Shown: piece after piece, positions 45,760 to 54,355 of the stretch
Layout of the letters: each line of letters starts with the position of its first letter
Numbering within the stretch: position 1 is the first letter of the stretch
Source: Pseudomonadota bacterium
Lineage (GTDB): Bacteria > Pseudomonadota > Alphaproteobacteria > Sphingomonadales > Sphingomonadaceae
Reading direction: 5' to 3'
NCBI GenBank assembly: GCA_021849075.1
Contig: JAJZTH010000010.1
Coordinates: 456-64,455, forward strand
Length of the DNA stretch: 64,000 nucleotides
Notes under the pieces: generated by a model
What the model saw: the letters and a program-made list of their open reading frames with translations, nothing else
Told to the model about the DNA's origin: nothing
Database searches by the model: none
Translations under genes and position numbers: made by a program

Positions 45760-46656
45760 TCATGTCGCCGGTTGCATATGGTCTTGGGGTATGATCACCA
45801 TGACCGCGCCTTCGGTCCCGTAGGTTCCGTGTAACCGCACCAGGCTGGCGTCAACCGGGACGACATCGCCCCTATTGCTGAGAAACTGGGTCGCAACGCG
45901 CCGGTCACCCTGACCATTCAACACCTGTTCCAGATCCTCGCGCAATTGCCGCCGTGCCGGCATGGCGATCAGGTCGGGCAGGGCGACCCCGATCAGCTTT
46001 TCGCAGGGCAGCCCCATCATCTCGCAGAAACTATCATCCACGACATCGACGAAGCCCCGCATCGATATGCGGATATAACTGACGCCATCATGCAGAGCCA
46101 TCGCCTTGAGGATGGACGTCTTTATGTCGGCCAGCCGATGATGCTGCATATCGTCGGTAATGTCGCGCAGCAGGATCGCTACGCCCGAACCAAATGAAAA
46201 TGTTTCGAAATGAAGCCAGCTATCCTTGCGAAATGGCGAAGGAATATCTGCTGTGCTTGCTTCGCCGGATGCCAGCGTATGGCGGATATGCGCTTCGGTG
46301 ACGGCGCCGGAAAATTCCGGCAGCGCCTCAAACAGCGGCTTGCCTTCCAACTGCCTGTCCCATCGCTTCGCCATCGACAACGCGACCGGATTGACGAAGT
46401 CGATCGACAAATCCGCCTTGCAGAGGATCAGTCCCTGATGAATGTGGTTGGCCAGATTCCGGGTGCGGTCCTGATCATTGGTTGGCGCTTTTGCACCTGC
46501 GAGCCGCGCATATGGCTCCATACCGATCAGTATATGCGTCTCACGCCCATGATGCGTGACAAGAACAGGTTCTTTCGCGCCCACCTCCCGCCAGTGCGCG
46601 AAATTTCGCACCAACTCTGCAGCGGTAACACTTCGGCCTGCTCGAGAATCCGGCAT
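45760..46656 (-). CDS. Phd/YefM-like DNA-binding domain fused to two PAS domains
   Basis: The first 50 residues (SVTAAELVRNFAHWREVG, then EPVLVTHHGRETHILIGMEPYARL) match the Phd/YefM antitoxin fold. The rest contains two PAS-like domains (about 70-165, with VNPVALSMAKRWDR; and about 180-290, with DGVSYIRISMRGFVDVVDDSF). No toxin gene adjoins it and the Phd C-terminal toxin-binding tail is replaced. It is therefore probably a sensor-regulator that uses an antitoxin-type DNA-binding head. A strong promoter lies just upstream. Confidence 0.8.
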   Translation of the reverse strand: MPDSRAGRSVTAAELVRNFAHWREVGAKEPVLVTHHGRETHILIGMEPYARLAGAKAPTNDQDRTRNLANHIHQGLILCKADLSIDFVNPVALSMAKRWDRQLEGKPLFEALPEFSGAVTEAHIRHTLASGEASTADIPSPFRKDSWLHFETFSFGSGVAILLRDITDDMQHHRLADIKTSILKAMALHDGVSYIRISMRGFVDVVDDSFCEMMGLPCEKLIGVALPDLIAMPARRQLREDLEQVLNGQGDRRVATQFLSNRGDVVPVDASLVRLHGTYGTEGAVMVIIPQDHMQPAT

Positions 46657-46688
46657 TCGCGAGTCCTCTTCTAAATTTCTTGATCTAG

Positions 46689-46717
46689 ATTAGCATGTTA
46701 TTGCGTTTTGTTGTCAA
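46689..46717 (-). promoter_or_regulatory. Sigma-70-type promoter of the Phd-PAS gene
   Basis: On the minus strand TTGACA (46717-46712) and GCTAAT (46694-46689) are exactly 17 bases apart, giving a leader of about 25 bases before ATG 46656 with AGAGGA as ribosome-binding site. Confidence 0.65.
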
Positions 46718-46825
46718 GCCGTAGCATGACAAGCAACAGCCACTGCTGTTGAACGATCGAAGCTGCGACTTAGTTTCATCCGCAGTGGAGGGAAAACATC
46801 GCCCGGCCGACGGGAAAAAATGACG

Positions 46826-47041
46826 TTAAAGTCCGCGCTGATACTCGATTGCGTCGATGATCTTGCCGCCTGCCATGAACACGGCGCCGGAACAGGCCAA
46901 CGCCAGCAACTGCCCGCCAATGCCGGGATATTGTTGCATATAGACAGCGCCGCGCTCAGTGGCGCCCAGCGCCAGAGCATAGATGACCATGAACGCCTCA
47001 AACTTGGTCTTGATCGTGAAAAGGCTCTTGAGGCGTTCCAT
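46826..47041 (-). CDS. Small membrane protein
   Basis: The 71-residue protein has two hydrophobic segments (about 17-30 and 43-60) joined by TERGAVYMQQYPG, and a short charged tail. I do not recognise a family. ATG 47041 has GGA upstream; an in-frame TTG at 47059 is possible. It follows astB by 26 bases on the same strand. Confidence 0.6.
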   Translation of the reverse strand: MERLKSLFTIKTKFEAFMVIYALALGATERGAVYMQQYPGIGGQLLALACSGAVFMAGGKIIDAIEYQRGL

Positions 47042-47067
47042 GGATTTTCCGTACTGCAAACCCGTCG

Positions 47068-48330
47068 TCAGGGGGACAGGTCGCCTGAAAGTTGTAGATG
47101 GTCAACAAGAGTTAACCACGCCTGTTCGATCCGCGCAATCAGGCGGGTGTCGCCCAGATCTTCTGGCGCAATGGATTCTGGCCAGAAATCGGACACTATA
47201 CGGGCAATACCGTCCAGCCGCTCCTCATCGACCAGAAACCGGGGGTCGATATCCGCTGGATCGGCCACCACGCGCAACCGCAGGCAGGCAGGGCCACCGC
47301 CATTGGCCATGGACTGGCGTACATCCACGGGCACCAGCCGCCGGATCGGGCCATTGCCCGCGATCATCTGTTCCAGCCAGTCCCACACCGCCGGCGTCTG
47401 CTGCGCCTCCGTTGGCAGCACCAGCGCCATGCCGCCGCCATCGGGCAGGGTGACGAGCTGGGCATTGAAAAGATAGGATTTTATGGCGTCAGCCAAGCTG
47501 ACCGCGCTGGCTGGCACTTCCACAATCTCCACTCCGGGCAGGGCGCCCCTCAACGCGGTGTAGAATGCCGCCTTGTCGGCAAAGGCCAGTTCGTGGGTGA
47601 ACAGGACATGCTCATTGGCCACCGCAACGACATCATTGTGGAACGCCCCGGCTGCGATCGCCTCCGTCGATTGTTCGACAAACAGGGTGCGCGCCGGATC
47701 AAGGCCGTGGATGCGCGCAATCGCCTTGCTTGCCTCCACATGCTGGCGCGCCGGAAAAGCGCCGCCAGACCGGCCATAGACGAATATTTCGACGCCTGCT
47801 TCGCCATGGCTCTGCGTTAGCCGCATATGATTGGCTGCGCCTTCATCGCCAAAAGGCGCCGGGATCGGATCATGCACGGCAAAGGCGCGGTCGTCGGAAA
47901 AGGCGATGCGCAATTGCGCCAGCGTCTGGGGCCATTCATGGCTGCGATGCGGCATGGTGACGAGGTTCGCGACGGTCAGGTGCGTTCGCCCGTCGGCCGT
48001 GTCGCTCGCGGGCGAAACCGTCGCCGCATTGGCCGCCCACATGGACGACGCGGACATAGCCGCAGCGCGAATATGCGGATCGGCATTGCCGACATCGGTG
48101 CCCAGCTTGCTCAGCCAGGCGACGTCGGGACGCCATTGCGGCAGGAAAATGCCCTGCGTCAGCCCCAGTCGGATGTTGCCGCGCATCTTCTCCAGCCCTT
48201 GCAGGGCGGCGGCGCGGGGATAGGAGGCTGCGCCCGCATTGCGTGCGGAGGCCAGATTGCCCAGGCTCAACCCTGCATAATTATGGCTGGGACCAATGAT
48301 CCCGTCGAAATTGATTTCCCTGACGCTCAT
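47068..48330 (-). CDS. astB: N-succinylarginine dihydrolase
   Basis: The 420-residue protein has INFDGIIGPSHNYAGLSLGNLAS at the start and NGGGPACLRLRVV near the C-terminus, with the catalytic Cys, both typical of AstB. It converts N2-succinylarginine to succinylornithine with release of ammonia and CO2 in the AST pathway. Its start overlaps the end of astA (48327-48330). Upstream open codons are not part of the protein. Confidence 0.96.
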   Translation of the reverse strand: MSVREINFDGIIGPSHNYAGLSLGNLASARNAGAASYPRAAALQGLEKMRGNIRLGLTQGIFLPQWRPDVAWLSKLGTDVGNADPHIRAAAMSASSMWAANAATVSPASDTADGRTHLTVANLVTMPHRSHEWPQTLAQLRIAFSDDRAFAVHDPIPAPFGDEGAANHMRLTQSHGEAGVEIFVYGRSGGAFPARQHVEASKAIARIHGLDPARTLFVEQSTEAIAAGAFHNDVVAVANEHVLFTHELAFADKAAFYTALRGALPGVEIVEVPASAVSLADAIKSYLFNAQLVTLPDGGGMALVLPTEAQQTPAVWDWLEQMIAGNGPIRRLVPVDVRQSMANGGGPACLRLRVVADPADIDPRFLVDEERLDGIARIVSDFWPESIAPEDLGDTRLIARIEQAWLTLVDHLQLSGDLSP

Positions 48331-49346
48331 GCCCGCCCCGCCATGGTGAAGCTGTCGCCCGTTGCGATCTTCAGGCGCGCCGCACTGGCCGCATCCAGCG
48401 ACACACCACCATCGACATCCTCCTGCACGAAACCCCAGGTGCAACGATAATCTGCCAGCGTGCCGGTCGCGATCAGCATCCGGTCGCCGCCCTTGTCATG
48501 GGTGGCGCTGAGCGTAACGTCACGCGCCGCCGCGATCGTCTTCAACTGGTCGATCTGGCCCACCATCGTCGGCCCGCCGTCGAATATGTCGACATAGCCG
48601 GCATTGTCGAAACCTTCCGTCTCCAGCATCCGCATCGCCGCCCGGCCATTGGGATGGGGCAGGCCGATGACGGCGCGGGCGCTGTCGGTCAGCATTGCGG
48701 TGTAGATCGGCGTCTTGGGCATCAGATCGGCGATGAACTGGTTGCCGTTCACCGCATTAAATTCGTCCGCTTCCTGAAAATTCATGCCGAAGAAACGCCC
48801 GGCAAGTCCGTCCCAGAAGGGCGATCCGCCAGCCTCATCGATCACGCCGCGCAGTTCGGCGATCACGCGGTCGCCAAAGCGGGCGCGATGGGCGCGGATG
48901 TACAAATAACGACTGCGCGCCAGCAACAGGCCCAGCCCCTCGGCCCGCTCGCGCGGATGCAGGAATAGGCCGCCCACCTCGACAGACCCTTCCAGATCGG
49001 TGGTGAGCGACAGCATCTGCGCGCGAAAGGTGCGGCCCAGTTCCCGGCTATGCTGGGTCAACACCCCCAGCCGATAGGAATAGAAAGGCCAACTTTGCCC
49101 CACGGTCGAAAATATCTGGCATGTGCCACGCACCTGCCCGGTTTCGACATTCTCCAGCACCATGACGATCAACTCGTCCTGGATGCCGTCTCCCTGCCGC
49201 GCCAGCGCCTTTTCGGTTCGTTCCAGCTTGGCGGCCAGCGCCTTGCGGTCAGGCGGCAGATTGGTGAAGCCGCCGCCGGTCAGCTTGGCCATTTCATAGA
49301 GCGTCTGCAAATCGTCTGCGCGCGCGATGCGCATGATGAAGCTCAA
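48327..49346 (-). CDS. astA: Arginine N-succinyltransferase
   Basis: The 339-residue protein has the AstA hallmarks: ARADDLQTLYEMAKLTGGGFTNLP, YSYRLGVLTQHS, LFLHPRERAEGLGLLLARSR, and MNFQEADEFNAVNGNQFIADLMP. It transfers succinyl-CoA to arginine, the first AST step. I propose TTG 49346, overlapping the hydrolase stop codon (TTGA), because GAGGGG lies 8 bases upstream; the alternative ATG 49334 has no ribosome-binding site. It is coupled to astB. Confidence 0.94.
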   Translation of the reverse strand: MSFIMRIARADDLQTLYEMAKLTGGGFTNLPPDRKALAAKLERTEKALARQGDGIQDELIVMVLENVETGQVRGTCQIFSTVGQSWPFYSYRLGVLTQHSRELGRTFRAQMLSLTTDLEGSVEVGGLFLHPRERAEGLGLLLARSRYLYIRAHRARFGDRVIAELRGVIDEAGGSPFWDGLAGRFFGMNFQEADEFNAVNGNQFIADLMPKTPIYTAMLTDSARAVIGLPHPNGRAAMRMLETEGFDNAGYVDIFDGGPTMVGQIDQLKTIAAARDVTLSATHDKGGDRMLIATGTLADYRCTWGFVQEDVDGGVSLDAASAARLKIATGDSFTMAGRA

Positions 49347-50587
49347 GCGGTCATCCCCTCTGTCTTGTCCTGTGCCGATTGAAGATATTGCCCCTGCGCA
49401 ATCCGCCACAGGGTCAGCACCGACAATTGCGCCCGTTCCGGCAGGCTGTCGGTCAGTAGAAATTCCGCGTCGCTATGGATGCTGCCGCCGCGCACGCCCA
49501 TCGTGTCGACCACTGGCACGCCGCATGCCGCGATATTATTGCCGTCGCACACGCCGCCAGTGTCGCGCCATCCAATGGCCAGACCCAGATCGGCGCCGCA
49601 TTGCCGGACCAGCCCAAACAGGCGCTCGGCCTTTTCATCCATGGGCTTTGGCGGGCGACCAAAACCGCCATGCAGATGCAGGCTGACGTCATGGCTGCGC
49701 GCCACCTCCGCCACTTCCCGATCAATCAGCGCGCGCACGGCCAACTCATCTTCGGGTGTGCGCGGACGGAAGTTCACCCGCAATATGGCATGGTCGGGCA
49801 CGACATTATTCGGGCCGCCGCCGTCGATCTTTGCCGGGTTGCAGGAAAATCCCGCCCCGCTCGCCGCCTTCAGGCGCAGCGCCAGATCGGCGGCGGCCAG
49901 CAGGGCGTTGCGCCCTTCATCAGGATTGCGGCCGGCATGCGCGCTGCGGCCCGTCACGATGATCGAAAAATTGCCGCTGCCCGCCCGCGCACCGGCCAAT
50001 GTGCCATCAGGCAAGGCCGGTTCATAGGTGAAGGCGGCGATCTTTCCGGCCGCCGCCTCTTTCAGCAATGCGGCGGACGATGCGCTGCCCACTTCCTCGT
50101 CGCTGTTGATGATGACGTCATAGCCGATCCTTGACGCCGCTTCCGAAGCCTCGATCGCGGTCAGCGCCGCCAGCATGACGGCAATGCCGCCTTTCATGTC
50201 GGCGACACCGGGACCGTTCAGCACGCCCGGCTCCAGCCATTGCTGTTGCTGAAAAGGATGGTCGGCCGCAAACACCGTATCCATATGCCCGGTCATCAAC
50301 AGCCGAACGGGAGCATCGGGGCGCACCGACAGATGAAGATGCTGACCATGCGTGATGGTCTGGATGCGGCCATCGGGCAGCACGGTGTCGACCGGTGCGG
50401 GATCGATCAGGCGCAACGCGCCGGGCAGTATGGAAAAGGCGTCCGCCAGTTGCCCGGCCATGCGCGCCAGCCCGTCCAGGTTGCGCGATCCGCTGTTGAT
50501 CGTCGCCCATGTCTGCACCTGGCGCAGCATTGGCGCTGCCGCTGCGCGCTCCAGGATATGACGTTCGGCAGGAGACAGGAGAGTCAT
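49343..50587 (-). CDS. M20-family metallohydrolase
   Basis: The 414-residue protein has the M20 metal-binding motifs TGHMDTVFA, PGVADMKGGIAV, NSDEEVGS and a dimerisation domain with HAGRNPDEGRNAL, ending with GVRGGSIHSDAEF. The closest type is carboxypeptidase G2/ArgE-like. Its position first in the hydrolase-astA-astB operon, with short overlaps, suggests that it removes succinyl or acyl groups in arginine catabolism, but astC/astD/astE were not seen. Confidence 0.85.
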   Translation of the reverse strand: MTLLSPAERHILERAAAAPMLRQVQTWATINSGSRNLDGLARMAGQLADAFSILPGALRLIDPAPVDTVLPDGRIQTITHGQHLHLSVRPDAPVRLLMTGHMDTVFAADHPFQQQQWLEPGVLNGPGVADMKGGIAVMLAALTAIEASEAASRIGYDVIINSDEEVGSASSAALLKEAAAGKIAAFTYEPALPDGTLAGARAGSGNFSIIVTGRSAHAGRNPDEGRNALLAAADLALRLKAASGAGFSCNPAKIDGGGPNNVVPDHAILRVNFRPRTPEDELAVRALIDREVAEVARSHDVSLHLHGGFGRPPKPMDEKAERLFGLVRQCGADLGLAIGWRDTGGVCDGNNIAACGVPVVDTMGVRGGSIHSDAEFLLTDSLPERAQLSVLTLWRIAQGQYLQSAQDKTEGMTA

Positions 50588-50671
50588 GATGGAGGTCTAA
50601 CAGAGGCCCGCCCTTGCCTCCACCCCTTGCGACAGCTTCTTGCACGATTGCGTAACTTTTGTGCGCAAGGC

Positions 50672-50950
50672 TCAAGCGGTCGCGCGTTGTGCAAACGTGC
50701 TAAAGCCTTCGATGGCCATGTCTTGTATGTCGATCCGCGCTACACTGGCGGCAGGCGGGCCATTTTGCGCCAAGCTGACGAAGCGGTCGATCGTATTGGC
50801 TTCTCCCTCCACCACCGCTTCTACACTGCCATCCAACCGGTTGCGAACCCAGCCTGCCAGCCCCAGTTCACATGCTGTCGCCACCGCCCATCCGCGATAC
50901 CAGACGCCCTGAACTCGTCCATGGATCATCAGATGGCGCGCGATGGTCAC
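50672..50950 (-). CDS. Acylphosphatase
   Basis: The 92-residue protein has HGRVQGVWYRGW (catalytic Arg) and GWVRNRLDGSVEAVVEGE (catalytic Asn), the acylphosphatase signature. It hydrolyses carboxyl-phosphate bonds. It overlaps the end of the NYN gene by 4 bases. Confidence 0.93.
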   Translation of the reverse strand: MTIARHLMIHGRVQGVWYRGWAVATACELGLAGWVRNRLDGSVEAVVEGEANTIDRFVSLAQNGPPAASVARIDIQDMAIEGFSTFAQRATA

Positions 50951-51741
50951 TTGATCCGCTTGATCCAGGTCTGCCCGCCTTCGCGAACTTCAGTGATGAA
51001 ATTGGGAATGGCGGCAACCAGATCGGACAGGCGCTTATAGCCATAGTTGCGCACGTCGAAGCTGGATCGATTGCCGACGCGCTGCCCCACCGGTCCCAGC
51101 GCCACAAAGCCCCGTTCGTCCCGCTTCGCTTCATCATAGGCGTCGATCAGCAGGCGCACGACTTCCGGGTCCACCACCGTTTCCTGCGGCGCCTTGACCG
51201 GGGCAGGAACTGGGGCAGGGCCTGCGGGCGCAGCAGCCTTGGCGGTCGGCGGCTTCGCCTTTGTCGCCTTCGCGATTTTCTTCGCGACAGGCATGTCCGC
51301 CGTCTTCAGCGCCCCGACATCTATGAACCGTGTGCAAGCGCGGCGGAATCCCTCCGGCGTATTGGCCGTGCCAAAGCCATAGACCGGAATGCCTTCCTGC
51401 CGGATGCGTGTCGCCAGCGGCGTGAAGTCGCTGTCGCTCGACATCAGGCCAAAACCGGTGATCCGGCCCGACGCCATCAGGTCCATGGCGTCGATCGTCA
51501 TCTTCATGTCGGTGGCGTTCTTGCCCTTGGTCAGATCGAACTGCTGCTGCGGTTCGATCGCCTGCGCGATGGAGAGGGCCGCCCAGTTTTTGAGCGTCCC
51601 CTTGCTCCAATTGCCATAGGCGCGGCGGACATTGACCGTGCCCAGTTCCGCCAAAATGGTCAGCACCGGGTCAAAATAATCCGCCGATGCATTGTCGGCA
51701 TCGATCAGCAAGGCGACATTGCCGCTCTGAATGCCGGCCAT
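50947..51741 (-). CDS. NYN-domain RNase-like protein with LOTUS/OST-HTH domain
   Basis: The 264-residue protein has an N-terminal NYN domain (NVALLIDADNASADYFDPVL, then MKMTIDAMDLMASG and LMSSDSDFTPLATRIRQEG), with Asp residues of the PIN-like active site, an Ala/Pro-rich linker (about 150-195) and a C-terminal winged helix (VRLLIDAYDEAKRDERGF, then YGYKRLSDLVAAIPNF) of the OST-HTH/LOTUS type. Such proteins are presumed RNases; the substrate is unknown. The start at 51741 follows the carbonic anhydrase gene by 4 bases. Confidence 0.87.
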   Translation of the reverse strand: MAGIQSGNVALLIDADNASADYFDPVLTILAELGTVNVRRAYGNWSKGTLKNWAALSIAQAIEPQQQFDLTKGKNATDMKMTIDAMDLMASGRITGFGLMSSDSDFTPLATRIRQEGIPVYGFGTANTPEGFRRACTRFIDVGALKTADMPVAKKIAKATKAKPPTAKAAAPAGPAPVPAPVKAPQETVVDPEVVRLLIDAYDEAKRDERGFVALGPVGQRVGNRSSFDVRNYGYKRLSDLVAAIPNFITEVREGGQTWIKRIK

Positions 51742-51745
51742 GGGA

Positions 51746-52390
51746 TCAGGTCGCTGCGGGGCTGAACGCACCCGTCGATTCGTCCAGCAAATGCAATTGT
51801 CCGTCCGCGATCGCGAAGAAGGAGCCGATCAGCTTCAACTCGCCCGTCTTTTCCTTCGCCCGCACGCAGGGGAAGCTGCGCAGATTGGCCAGGCTGACCT
51901 TCACGCCTTCCTGCTCCATCGCGCGCTCCGCATCGCGGTCACGCCGCTCGCCATATTCGCCGATCACCACTTCGCGCGCATCATCCAGCAGGCTGATCCA
52001 GTTATGGACGAAACCGCCTTCGCCAGGTGCCGCGTCCTTCAGGTCATGGCTCAGCGCCGCCTTGCAACCACCGCACTTGCCATGGCCCATGACGACGATT
52101 TCGCCCACTTTCAGCACCTGCACCGCAAATTCCAGCGCCGCCGACACGCCATGATGGCCCGGCGACGTTTCAAACGGCGGCACCAGGGCGGCGACGTTGC
52201 GCACGACGAAGATTTCGCCCGGGGTGGTGTCGAATATCTGCGCGGGATCGACTCGGCTGTCGGAACAGGCGATCACCATCACCCGCGGGCTTTGCCCTTC
52301 ATTAAGTTCATCCCAGCGCTGGCGCTGGCGCGCCCAGCCGGTTTCACGAAAGCGGCGATAGCCTTTGAGCATGTCGGTAAAGTCGGTCAT
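51746..52390 (-). CDS. Beta-class carbonic anhydrase
   Basis: The 214-residue protein has the zinc ligands in ACSDSRVDP and GHGKCGGC, the fold signatures [15 protein letters not shown], and a C-terminal region with [12 protein letters not shown]. It interconverts CO2 and bicarbonate. ATG 52390 was chosen by comparison with the usual N-terminus ([16 protein letters not shown]); an upstream ATG at 52426 would add 12 residues. It is divergent from lipA. Confidence 0.93.
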   Translation of the reverse strand: MTDFTDMLKGYRRFRETGWARQRQRWDELNEGQSPRVMVIACSDSRVDPAQIFDTTPGEIFVVRNVAALVPPFETSPGHHGVSAALEFAVQVLKVGEIVVMGHGKCGGCKAALSHDLKDAAPGEGGFVHNWISLLDDAREVVIGEYGERRDRDAERAMEQEGVKVSLANLRSFPCVRAKEKTGELKLIGSFFAIADGQLHLLDESTGAFSPAAT

Positions 52391-52455
52391 GCGCAAAGAT
52401 GTGCCGTACAAAGTCAGGACTGGCAAGAGCGGCCCGGCATCGCTATCTGGGGCGA

Positions 52456-53409
52456 ATGAACGACATCAGCCCGATCCCGACGCCGGAAAAGCCCGCCAAC
52501 AGCCCGGAGCGCGCCCGCAAGCCCGACTGGATTCGCGTCAAGGCGCCGACCAGCAAAGGCTATAATGAAACGCGCCAGCTGATGCGTTCCAAAGGTCTGG
52601 CGACGGTGTGCGAGGAAGCGGCCTGCCCGAACATCGGCGAATGCTGGACCAAGAAGCACGCAACGGTGATGATTCTGGGTGATGTCTGCACCCGCGCCTG
52701 CGCCTTCTGCAACGTCAAGACCGGCATGCCGCGCAAGGTCGACGTCAATGAACCGCAGAATCTGGCCGATGCCTGCGCAGAAATGGGGCTGGAACATATC
52801 GTCATCACCTCGGTCGATCGCGACGACCTGCCTGACGGCGGCGCATCGCAGTTCGTGAAGGTGATCCAGGCGCTGCGCCGCACGACTCCGGACACCACGA
52901 TCGAAATCCTGACGCCCGATTTCCGCAACAAGCATGAGCGCGCGGTTGAAATGATCGTCGCCGCCCGACCGGATGTTTATAATCATAATCTGGAGACGGT
53001 GCCGCGCCTCTACCCGACTATTCGTCCCGGCGCGCGCTATTACGCCTCGTTGCGCCTGCTCGAATCGGTCAAGAAACTCGATCCGTCGATCTTCACCAAG
53101 TCGGGCATCATGCTGGGGCTGGGCGAAGAGCGTCTGGAAGTCCATCAGGTGATGGACGATATGCGCTCTGCCGACATCGATTTCCTGACCATGGGCCAAT
53201 ATCTTCAGCCCACGCCCAAGCACGCCAAGGTGATGGAGTTCGTCACCCCGGCCGCCTTCAACGCCTATGCGGCGATCGCTCGGGCCAAGGGCTTCCTGCA
53301 AGTCGCGTCCAGCCCGCTGACGCGCTCCAGCTATCATGCCGGCAAGGATTTCGCTGAAATGAAGGCGGCGCGCGACGCAAAACTGGCAAAGGCGGCGGCG
53401 AGGGTCTGA
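52456..53409 (+). CDS. lipA: Lipoyl synthase
   Basis: The 317-residue radical-SAM protein has the LipA auxiliary cluster motif [12 protein letters not shown] and the SAM cluster motif [10 protein letters not shown], with later [12 protein letters not shown] and [11 protein letters not shown]. It inserts sulfur into octanoyl groups to make lipoate. The start at 52456 is preferred over a longer frame from 52399, which overlaps the divergent gene's promoter. Confidence 0.97.
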   Translation: MNDISPIPTPEKPANSPERARKPDWIRVKAPTSKGYNETRQLMRSKGLATVCEEAACPNIGECWTKKHATVMILGDVCTRACAFCNVKTGMPRKVDVNEPQNLADACAEMGLEHIVITSVDRDDLPDGGASQFVKVIQALRRTTPDTTIEILTPDFRNKHERAVEMIVAARPDVYNHNLETVPRLYPTIRPGARYYASLRLLESVKKLDPSIFTKSGIMLGLGEERLEVHQVMDDMRSADIDFLTMGQYLQPTPKHAKVMEFVTPAAFNAYAAIARAKGFLQVASSPLTRSSYHAGKDFAEMKAARDAKLAKAAARV

Positions 53410-53416
53410 TCTTTCC

Positions 53417-53887
53417 ATGCCCAGGCATCAAGAGACCCGCCAGCTTCCCTATACGCCAACGCAGATGTTCGACCTTGTGTCGAATGTCGCCGCCTATCCG
53501 CAGTTTCTGCCCTGGGTGAGCGCGATCCGCGTCCGCTCGGATGGCGAGAGTGAGATGATCGCCGACATGATCGTGGGCTTCAAGGGCGTGAAAGAAAGCT
53601 TCACGTCGCGCGTGCACAAACATCGCCCGGACCATGTGCGGGTCGATTATCTCTATGGTCCCCTGAAGCATCTCCACAATGAATGGCGATTCCGCGATGA
53701 TGGGCAGGGTGGGGTGCTGGTCGATTTCGAGGTCGAGTTCGAATTCAAGAACCGACTGTTCGAAATGCTCGCCGGCCAATTTTTCGACAAGGCGCTGCGC
53801 AAGATGATCGGTGCGTTCGAAACCCGCGCCGCCGATCTTTACGCCCCTTCGGGCAGCAGCAGTTCCAGCGCGCACAGCGCCGCCTGA
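53417..53887 (+). CDS. COQ10/RatA-like START-domain protein
   Basis: The 156-residue protein has the COQ10 pattern (QLPYTPTQMFDLVSNVAAYPQFLPWVSA, YLYGPLKHLHNEWRF, DFEVEFEFKNRLFEMLAGQFFDKALRKM). It is likely a ubiquinone-binding protein that supports respiration; RatA-type names come from E. coli. It follows lipA by 7 bases and overlaps the convergent cinA by 49 bases at the 3' end, with a Ser-rich tail in the overlap. Confidence 0.9.
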   Translation: MPRHQETRQLPYTPTQMFDLVSNVAAYPQFLPWVSAIRVRSDGESEMIADMIVGFKGVKESFTSRVHKHRPDHVRVDYLYGPLKHLHNEWRFRDDGQGGVLVDFEVEFEFKNRLFEMLAGQFFDKALRKMIGAFETRAADLYAPSGSSSSSAHSAA

Positions 53888-54351
53888 AGGCGCACGCCGC
53901 CCCGCCCGTTATTTTCGAAATGATGCATGTCGGCCACGACCTTGTCGGGGCTGGCGCCGCGTTCTGCGCGCGCGAAGACGACGGTGCCGACCGGCTTCTG
54001 TTCGCTGCCGCCCCCTGGCCCTGCAATCCCGGTGATGGCGACGGCGACATGCGAATGACTCTTGTTGAGCGCGCCCTGCGCCATGGCCCATGCGGTGGCG
54101 ATGGACACCGCGCCGAACGTATCCAGCACATCATGCGAAACTTTCAGAAGTTCCGCCTTCATGTCATTGGAATAGGTAATGAAACCGGCGTCGAACACGT
54201 CCGATGATCCGGCAATTTCAGTCAGCGCTGCCGATACCAGCCCGCCGGTGCAGCTTTCCGCCACCGATACCGTGCGCCCGGCACGGCGGTTGGCGATGAT
54301 CACCTTTTCGGCGAGTGCGACCAGTTCGGCCGGAAGGACAGTGTCGATCAT
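53839..54351 (-). CDS. cinA: CinA-family nicotinamide-nucleotide amidohydrolase
   Basis: The 170-residue protein corresponds to the C-terminal CinA (PncC) domain: SVAESCTGGLVSAALTEIAGSS, FITYSNDMKAELLKV, and ITGIAGPGGGSEQKPVGTVVFA. It deamidates NMN for NAD recycling. ATG 54351 lies 4 bases after the ispDF stop, so the two are cotranscribed. Confidence 0.92.
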   Translation of the reverse strand: MIDTVLPAELVALAEKVIIANRRAGRTVSVAESCTGGLVSAALTEIAGSSDVFDAGFITYSNDMKAELLKVSHDVLDTFGAVSIATAWAMAQGALNKSHSHVAVAITGIAGPGGGSEQKPVGTVVFARAERGASPDKVVADMHHFENNGRGGVRLQAALCALELLLPEGA

Positions 54352-54355
54352 CGGA

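Noticed and set aside
45640..45834. 64-codon frame in the AT-rich gap upstream of the tad genes
   Set aside because: It runs into the 3' end of the Phd-PAS gene and has no protein-like features; the gap more likely holds promoters.
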